From Eretmocerus hayati (Eukaryota; Arthropoda; Insecta; Hymenoptera; Aphelinidae): DNA of 64,000 nucleotides. Positions 57,116-64,000 of the stretch are shown one piece after another. Under the pieces are notes generated by a model, which made no database searches, was not told the origin of the DNA, and saw only the letters and a program-made list of their open reading frames with translations. Where the stretch lies: the NCBI GenBank assembly GCA_029851415.1, contig CM056742.1:79412748-79476747 (forward strand), given 5' to 3'. Every line of letters begins with the position of its first letter. Position 1 is the stretch's first letter. The translations under genes were made by a program, and so were the position numbers.

Positions 57116-59100
57116 TTTTGGCTTTCTACAAGTTGTACAGAATCCAATCTCTGAGAGCTCAGTGATTTGGCAGCTTTCGGTTCCTAGTCATATCTGATTC
57201 GTGGGCTTTTTCAAGCAAAAATGCTCAAATTTCGACTTCTAATACATGAATATCTCTTCCTAAAATGGTCTCACCACGCATTGAGTCACCTGAACTATGA
57301 TTTTCTCTGCGTGATTTCTTAATTGGTTGATAACGAAATTTCCTTCAATCGTTACAGATCTCAAATTTTCGAAGAAATCAAAATTTTAACCAAAATTTTC
57401 ATTTTGACCTTTTTTGAACCCATTGCATTCAAATTCCGTCTCAACCAAACGATAGATATCATCCAAAAAACCTCAGACTAGATGCCCCAAATCGCTCTAA
57501 ATGACTTCCTATAAAGAATAACTCCAAAAATAATGAAAATTTTTTCTTAATATCCATTATTCCCTCGTACCTTCTTTTATGACTCATATATCTCAATTTT
57601 GATGACCTGAACTATGATTTTCCCTGCATGATCTGTCGATTGGTTAATACCGAAATTTTATTCAATCGTTACAGATCCCAATTTTTCGTAAAAATCAAAA
57701 TTTTCACCAAAAATTTCATTTTGACCCTTTTTAAACCCATTGCATTCAAATTCCATCTCAACCAAACGATAGGTACCATCCGAAAAACCTCAAACTCGAT
57801 GCCCCGAATCGCTCTGAAAAACTTTCTCCGAAGAATAACTAAAAATAATGGAAAATTTCCCTTAATATTCATTACTTCCTCGTACCTTCTTCCATGACTC
57901 ATTCATCTCAATTTTGATGACTTAAACTAAGATTTTTTCCGCATGATCTATCGATTCGTTAATACCGAAATTTTATTCAATCTTTACAGATCTCAAATTT
58001 TCGAAAAAATCAAAATCTTCACCTAAAATTTCATCTTTACTCTTCTTAAACCCACTGCATCGAAATTCTGTCTCAACCAAATAGTAGATATCATCCAAAA
58101 AACCTCAGACTAGATTGCCTAAATCGCTCTAAAAAGTCGCCTGAAGAATAATTCAAGAAATGATGAGATTTTTTCTCGTATCCTCCTTTATGACTCTGTT
58201 ATCTCAATTTCAATAACGTAGAGACTTACTTATACGCCATTCTGAGTCGATTGTTTGATACCGAATTTTATGAAAATTTGTGAAACATTTTTCAGATGAA
58301 GTTTTTCTTTGAAAATAAGATATTCATCAAAAACTTCAATTTGATCATCTCTTTACCCACTTCATCCAAATTTCGTCTCAATCAAACCTCTCAATACGGA
58401 ATGGCGTGTATGTAAGTAAGGTTATACAATTCTGAGGATAATAACGGTTTGGTAATTCAACTTATTGTCATACGACGCTTGGAGGAAGCATTATGCTAAT
58501 CACTTTTAGCAGCGTATTTTCTGAAAAAATCACACGATAACCGAGGAATGGTGAGAAATAGCTTACTTTGGGGCATCTGGCCTTCGTTTCTGCAAAAGTT
58601 TGACTCAAAATCGGGATCACCATCGAAAATGAAGGCTACCCACCTTTAACTGGGCTGTTTCTCATCATTTTTGGATTATCGAGGGATTTTTCGAGAGAAA
58701 ACGACCCTTACTGAATCAGTCAGATCTCGAAACCAGAACTTCTAGGAGGGACATTCAAAAACGGATCTTGAAGGCCTTTTCATGGGCTTGAAGATGTCAT
58801 TGTCCTCATAGCGATCCAACAATCTCTCCAAAATTTGTAGGCGTTTGTACCTCGTCTAGAAAATTGCGAAAGGAGTATTTTTCTGACTCGTGTGTCTTTG
58901 GTATATTACGCGGGACGGGAACTAAAGGAAGGAGATTTGAAAGCGCTTGATGCGAACTACAGAATCCGACCACGCAGAGCTCTCTACGACCAATAGGTTA
59001 TGAGATATCCAGCTCTGAAGATCATCAGTTTGATTTCCAGGTGTGTCGAGACTGCTGACCGGTAGTGTACATCCTAGCTAGGAAGAGATATGGGTAAAAG
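57116..59100. repeat. Repeat block inside LINE ORF1 with ~316-bp tandem units
   Basis: From about 57230 to 58400 a unit with TCGTTACAGATCTCAAATTT and CAACCAAACGATAG repeats about three times (57349, 57667, 57981), roughly 316 bp apart, decaying to the right. Both edges of the block carry a similar word (CAAGTTGTACAGAATCC at 57130 and CGAACTACAGAATCCG at 58950) followed by AGAGCTC-like sequence. A palindrome sits at 58511-58715. Confidence 0.65.
58511..58715. repeat. Small inverted repeat
   Basis: Arms of about 85 bp: ATGGTGAGAAATAGC and GGCCTTCGTTT on the left are matched by the reverse complement of AGGCTACCCACC and GCTGTTTCTCATCAT on the right, with several mismatches. Confidence 0.6.
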
Positions 59101-59129
59101 AGTTGCTAACAGGGGAGAAATATAGACTA

Positions 59130-59600
59130 CAGAGGGAGCTGGAGAATGTTAAGAGAGGCAACAGAAGGAAAAATATACAATCAGTGGGCTTAAGATATCT
59201 GGCAATGACGGGAAAGAACAATGTAGAGCATGGATCCTGCAGAAGCTCCAGGTAACTCTCAAGTTCAAGAATACTTGGTATATGAAAGGTGCTACTGATC
59301 TCACAGGTGCAGAGCTAGAGACTGAAGAGATGAAAATAGAGGTTATGGAGAACAAAAGCAAACTCGAAAGACAAAATTTATATGTGAAAAATGAACTCAC
59401 ATATACAGAAAGAAATCATAAAAGAGAATAGGAGAAGATAGCCGAAGAAATTTGAGAAAAAGAGAAAAAGGAAGTACCAGTAAGGAACGAAGTCTTGCTC
59501 ATAGAAGGAGAGGAGTATGGATGAGATGGAAAAAAACTTTTTCGACGAGAAGACAGGAGAGAAGACAGACCCCGGAATGAGAACAGCAATACAATACACA
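59130..59600 (+). pseudogene. LINE ORF1 body
   Basis: Reads SGLKISGNDGKEQCRAWI, then EEMKIEVMENKSKLERQN and YVKNELTYTERNHKRE, the RNA-binding ORF1 protein pattern of many insect LINEs. In-frame TAG and TGA stops near 59430-59460 and a frameshift near 59185 disrupt it. ORF1 proteins coat LINE RNA. Followed at about 59600 by the endonuclease opening IWNIAGLRDINT. Confidence 0.6.
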
Positions 59601-59652
59601 CCGATTCTAATATGGAACATAGCGGGACTGAGAGATATCAACACAGATACCT

Positions 59653-60601
59653 CACGGTGGTCCTGAACCAAGTCTATCCTCCGCTGACGACAGCAAGTGG
59701 GATTCTTGTTAGATATGGTTTGGGACATCTGTGGGATCACAACCTACTAAGAGTCAAAATCGCCACTTGGGCCGTTTGTTGAAACCTTTTTCACCCTCAA
59801 AAACTCGAAAGGAACGCATTTTATCGAAAAATATGTAGAGCAACTTTTTGTAGAACTTGAAACGATGAACAAAAAAGGTCTCCACACATTTTTCCATATA
59901 AGACCTCCTGTTCCTGTAATAAACGTATTTCGTCTGAGACTCGTATTTTATCTGTCATTTTTCACGGTTTCGACCCCATAACTCGAAACGAACACATTTC
60001 ATCAAAAAATATGTACATTAAATATTTGTAGATCTTCAAAGGATAAACAAGAAATATATGTACATATTCTTTTATGTAAGGCCTTCTGTTTCTAATACGA
60101 GTCTCAGGCGGAAATACGTTTATTACGGAAACGGACGACCTTGTATCGAAAAATGTGTTGAGACCTTTTTGATTTATTTTTCAAAGATCTACAAGAAATT
60201 ACTGTACACTTTTTTCGATAAAATGCGTTCCCTTTGAGTTATGGGGTCGAAACCGTGAAAAATGACACATAAAATACGAGTCTCAGACGAAATACGTTTA
60301 TTACAGGAACAGGAGGTCTTATATGGAAAAATGTGTGGAGACCTTTTTTGTTCATCGTTTCAAGTTCTACAAAAAGTTGCTCTACATATTTTTCGATAAA
60401 ATGTGTCCCTTTCGAGTTTTTGAGGGTGAAAAAGGGAAAAACATCGAAAAAACACGTTTTTTCGACTTTTTCAAAAAAACGGCCCAAGTGGCGATTTTGA
60501 TTCTTACTAGGTTGTGATCCCACAGATGTACCGAACCATATCCAACAAGAATCCTACTTGCTGTCGTCAGCGGAGGATAGACTTGGTTCAGGACCACCGT
60601 G
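59653..60601. mobile_element. 949-bp palindromic element with Transib-like ends
   Basis: CACGGTGGTCCTGAACCAAG at the left is exactly mirrored at the right; the match continues for several hundred bases. ACCT is duplicated at 59649-59652 and 60602-60605. CACGGTG is the terminal heptamer type of Transib transposons (related to V(D)J signals), though Transib duplications are normally 5 bp, so the class is tentative. Inside, units with AACTCGAAASGAAC recur about 178 bp apart in each arm and reverse at the centre. It splits the LINE endonuclease. Confidence 0.8.
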
Positions 60602-60605
60602 ACCT

Positions 60606-60774
60606 GATAATACATAGAAGAACATGATATCATCTGTTTAGAAGAGACCTGGCACGAAAAAAAGGACAGGGCATGGATTCAGAAAAAATTAAACGGTTAT
60701 AGATGTATCTTCAGTGATGGAAGTGAAAAACACAAGAAAGCAAGATGCGCTGGCGGTATGGTGTAAGCATATAA
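60606..60774 (+). pseudogene. LINE endonuclease, N-terminal part
   Basis: Reads HDIICLEETWHEKKDRAWI, the ETW active-site strand of AP-type LINE endonucleases, then KKLNGYRCIFSDGSEKHKK and ARCAGGMV before a stop at the MITE edge. It directly continues the opening at 59.6 kb. Confidence 0.65.
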
Positions 60775-61056
60775 GGGCACGTCTTCAACTCGAGCGCATG
60801 CCATGCCATCGGCGCACGACACAGCGAACGCCGCGGCACAGGCTCATGCGATGACACCCATTTTTATTTGGTAATTGATAGCTCCATATTCTATCGCAAG
60901 TTTTGGATATAAAAAGGCTTCCCAATAGCCGAAGAGTTGAGAAATATCAACAGAAGCGCTTTGTCGACAAAAAAAATCGGCGTGTGAGCCTGTGTCATGG
61001 CGTGCACCATGTCGTGCGCCAATTCCATGGCATGCGCTTGAACTGGAGACATGCCC
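60775..61056. mobile_element. 282-bp MITE with TAA target duplication
   Basis: GGGCACGTC...GACATGCCC ends, with inverted repeats of about 90 bp (GCGCATGCCATG and GGCGCACGACA shared), flanked by TAA on both sides (60772-60774 and 61057-61059). GGGC ends and a TWA target fit PIF/Harbinger MITEs. No coding capacity. Confidence 0.8.
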
Positions 61057-61151
61057 TAAACTGAGATATCATAACCCACAGACAACACTAGTTGATAAAG
61101 AAACCATGGCCAAATCACTGAGAATCGGCCAGAAGATATTAATCTCCATAT

Positions 61152-62075
61152 GAGTAATTCCACGCCAAACAGACCTGCGAGAAAAGGCCATGTCCCAGCT
61201 TGTTTTTTCGGCTTTTCCATTTGATTCTATGGTATAAAACATGAACTTTTCACCACCCATGGGGCCCCATAAAAATTCTTTAGGGATGTGAGGCACATAT
61301 TAAATCAGACACATATTCCTCAGATCCTTTTGAGATACAGGGATGCGGTTTGCGGCATTCGAAAGGTCTTGAAAAAAACGATTGATATCAGCCATGTAGA
61401 ATTGATTTTGAGGTTATGAGCGGCTTCAGTAGGCAAGAGAATGAGAATAACAAAGATATCAATTTCTCATAAAGCCATTCTCTTGATTCCTTGGGAATTT
61501 GATATTTGATATGAAATGTTGCGTTCTTTCGGAAAAAATAGTCCCGAACATTTTTTGCGTCCTAATGCCTGTTTTTGCTACTTCCTGCAAATCTATTGTC
61601 TCGGAGATTGGAAATCGTCTGTTCCCTGCGCATGCGCAGGAATTTGGATTCTGGAAATCAATTCCATTGGAAAGCCAAGGAAATTTCCTTCAAAACGACC
61701 ACTTGGCGAAGTCAATTCCATGCATTTGGACGAGAGTTACAACGTCGAGAGGACCACTGGATTTCAGGAGGTATGTCGGAGGTACCGGAGGGAGTGATAG
61801 AAGGAATCCGCGCAGAACGCCGTACGCCTACGCATCTCTATATCTCCAAACGGATTCGAGAAATACGAATCTTACTGAAGAAAGACCCAAATTTTGTTCA
61901 TGGAGACGATTGCAAAAGATAAATTGAAATAAGCCCCACATACCTGGGAAATTTTCATGGGCTCCCGTGGGTGGTGGAAGATTCATGTTTTGTACCATAG
62001 AATCGAATGGAAAAGCCAAGAAAACAATCCGAGACATGACTCTTTTCCGTAGGTCTGTTACACGTGGAATTACTC
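61152..62075. mobile_element. 924-bp foldback element flanked by ATAT
   Basis: GAGTAATTCCACG at the left is mirrored by CGTGGAATTACTC at the right; arms of about 300 bp share GGCTTTTCCATTYGATTCTATGG blocks at 61210-61232 and, inverted, near 61998-62020. ATAT flanks both ends and may be the target duplication or part of the ends. A 16-bp perfect palindrome CCTGCGCATGCGCAGG lies near 61625 in the middle. Open frames at 61.5-61.9 kb have no recognised motif. Confidence 0.75.
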
Positions 62076-62677
62076 ATATATATGAACAAGAATAAGGAAG
62101 GAAACTCGAGAATATGAGAGCAATCAATAAAGGAATGCAAAGATCAAAACATAGTTATAGCAGGAGACGAGAATGCAAGGACAGAGAAAAAAAGTGGCAG
62201 CATAGAGCGAGAGAGACACTCTAAAGACGACGCAGTAAACAGGGAAGAAAAAATAGTGCTCGAGAAAATGGAGGAATTAGATGTGTATATCATAAATGGG
62301 AATGAGGAAGGAGATAACCTCGGTAACTATACATATATAGGACCGAGAGATGCACTACAATCGACTATGTCATCACCAATGATGAAGGACAGAACGAGAT
62401 GGAAAGTATGGAGATAGTGGAAAAAATAGCATCAGACAACATGCCAATTGTAGTGAGTCTTAGAAACTCCGAAGAAAAAGATATAGAGAAAAGAATCGTC
62501 AACAGCTGGAAGAAAAAGGATATCGGGAAATTCAGGAGAAACATGAACAGACACACAATCATCAATAACTGTACGAAGATGAAAAGAAACATACAAGAAG
62601 CAACAATAAAAGCCAAAAGATCAGCTAACGTCTCCTTACGTCAGACAACGCACTGTTCTGAGGACAGGCTGTTGTAA
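62076..62677 (+). pseudogene. LINE endonuclease, C-terminal part
   Basis: Reads QNIVIAGDENART (the GDFNA strand), later GNYTYIGPRG and a TTIDYVIT-like strand after a frame change near 62350, then VEKIASDNMPIVVSL, where DN replaces the catalytic DH of the SDH motif. After it comes a Lys-rich linker to RT, but the RT itself is missing. Confidence 0.6.
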
Positions 62678-63360
62678 AGTCAGGACAAATATTTTGCATT
62701 ATTTGCCAAATATGAGAACATGCTAGACAAATCGAGTGATGAGGATGCGAGCCGTGATGCAATGACTGATGATAAATGTGAGCGAAAGTATGAATCAGTA
62801 GTGGGCAGATTTGGACAAGATTGCTGTAGCGATATGCGTGGCGCATCGGACGGTCAGAATGATTGCCGTGGTGGACGAGTTTAGTCAAATGACGATTTGA
62901 GACGAAATCGAGCGGATATGCGAGGGCAGGGCTGCCGTGATCGGTCGATGGATATCCGTAATTCTCGACATTTTCAAAACGATCGTTCTTTGCCACAGCA
63001 CTCACGTTATGGACAAACGACGATCGTACCCAAGCGAGATGAGGGACGAGATGAGAGTCAGAAGTTGAGAAATTCATGCCAATCGTAGCGCAAGAGAGAT
63101 CAAAGTTACCGTAGCAGCAGTAATTCAGTGAGTCGGACAGTGGAAGGGAGAAATGGACGGCTAGGCCATCTGGAATAGACTCTTCTCCTGGAAATACAAC
63201 GTGCCGGACTCGACCCAAACGGACTTCCAGATCTTCCATAACCCGCTCACTTGGTCCCGAATCAGGTCGAAGAGGGTATAGCTCGGATGATGATCAGTGG
63301 ACGTGGCTCCGTGTGACGAGAGCGCTGCTAAATATGACGAGTAGTGATGTGGAATCAGGT
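62678..63360 (+). pseudogene. Arg/Ser/Asp-rich coding-like segment
   Basis: One plus-strand frame reads as a charged low-complexity protein (DKSSDEDASRDAMTDDK, then SMDIRNSRHFQNDRSLPQ, then RDQSYRSSSNSVSRTVEG) with two in-frame TAG codons, continuing after a frameshift as TRPKRTSRSSITRSLGPESG and GYSSDDDQWTWLRVTRALL. Such composition occurs in RS-type proteins and in the N-terminal part of some retroelement Gags. I cannot decide which; broken in any case. Confidence 0.3.
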
Positions 63361-64000
63361 TAGTCGAGTGAGGGCCAAGAACGAGAGTACAACACATATG
63401 AGAAGAGAAGCGATCCAATGGTGGAAAAGTGCGTGGAGGACGAGAAGCCCGAGATTCTCGTGGAAGAAACTACGGGTGATAAGTGTCAAAAGGGGAACTG
63501 GATCGAGGGTAGTAAGAACCTTCCCAAAAATCTTCCAGACCTTGGAAGTAACAGGGTCGGAGGTCAGAAGGATCTCCCCAAAAGTGAGTAGGGCATGGAC
63601 AGGTTGAAGGTTGTGGAAATCTCCCCGTGGAACACAAAGCAATGAATAGTAGGCGAAGCCACGGGTTCGTGGGAGCCCGGAGTCTCAGAGAGCGGAACTT
63701 GGACCCTCGGTGCGGCGCACAAGAAGTGAGATTTCCTTGTCAACAAGGTTATCCTCACGTGCAACCAGCCACGATGGTAGTGACTCACGCTTGAGAACGG
63801 ACGATGCTGCTCTGCGGTTTCATAGAGAACGTGGAACAATTACGTGGGAAGGAGTTTCCTCACAAAGTGTGTTCGAGGCAGCACAGCAAGAAGGGGTTGC
63901 CTCGCCGGGAATATCAAGGAAAGAGTGGGAGAAGACTAGGTGAGGAGGAGTATCTTTTTAGTTAGTGCGTCTGAGAGCCGAGCGAGAAGGCTCCTCGCAG
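63361..64000. other. Unassigned sequence to the window end
   Basis: No gene recognised. Several short frames on both strands overlap without familiar motifs. Tandem-like AAGGRWCY...AACC words near 63490-63590 suggest diverged short repeats. Confidence 0.3.

Larger units (their letters stand above)
56856..62677 (+). mobile_element. Second LINE, 5' half, split by several insertions
   Basis: Pieces of one LINE occur in order on the plus strand: an ORF1 start (about 56860-57115, DEDETNSQDERMLEAIKNM), the ORF1 body (about 59130-59600), the endonuclease start (59600-59650), the endonuclease middle (60606-60774 and about 61060-61150) and the endonuclease end (62076-62677). Between them lie a ~2-kb repeat block, a 949-bp palindrome, a 282-bp MITE and a 924-bp foldback. 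Stops and frameshifts are frequent. The style of ORF1 and the WNIAGLR opening of the endonuclease match LINEs common in Hymenoptera. No RT domain is in the window. Confidence 0.7.

Overview
This looks like nuclear DNA of an insect, possibly a hymenopteran. The reasons are: genes interrupted by consensus GT-AG introns, no bacterial-type operons, several insect-type transposon families, and a LINE whose ORF1 and endonuclease resemble those common in ants and wasps. The species call is inference. I recognise one gene that looks intact and of host type: a six-exon BEN-domain gene at 51.6-54.2 kb. Almost everything else is mobile or repetitive DNA, much of it nested.

Layout. 0-2.5 kb: an R1-type LINE endonuclease fragment (minus) and a 5'-truncated LINE reverse transcriptase (plus), joined at a (CT)n tract. 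2.5-10.0 kb: a broken Ty3/Gypsy element (minus) with a 225-bp MITE in its 3' part and one recognisable LTR edge with primer-binding site. 10.04-19.94 kb: a giant palindrome whose arms are arrays of ~176-bp monomers with opposite polarity. 20-31 kb: AT-rich unassigned sequence, one LTR-like end, a cluster of coding-like repeats in both orientations, and a broken transposon-associated gene. 31-35.5 kb: GC-rich sequence dense in GGCC, two nearly identical 660-bp direct repeats and a 60-bp tandem array. 38.39-47.26 kb: a complete Ty1/Copia element (minus) with 203-bp LTRs, a TCAAG target duplication and an odd tandem-repeat leader. 47.3-51 kb: exon-like repeats and a symmetric 2-kb foldback element. 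51.6-54.2 kb: the BEN gene, followed by a 907-bp foldback element. 56.9-62.7 kb: a second LINE split by at least four insertions (a ~2-kb repeat block, a 949-bp Transib-like palindrome, a 282-bp TAA-flanked MITE and a 924-bp foldback). 62.7-64 kb: R/S/D-rich coding-like debris.

The unifying theme is inverted repeats. At least three unrelated palindromic elements (10-20 kb, 54.5 kb, 59.7 kb) share one design: tandem monomers of about 143-178 bp that reverse polarity at a centre. The largest has about 29 monomers in one arm and 20 in the other. Its outer monomers are strongly diverged from each other but pair one-to-one across the palindrome, and its inner zone is a homogeneous three-monomer higher-order repeat. 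This is my main candidate for something undescribed: a foldback or satellite-like class, and a possible source of long hairpin RNA. Arm differences (unequal length, substitutions, a rearranged monomer in one arm) argue against a simple assembly artefact.
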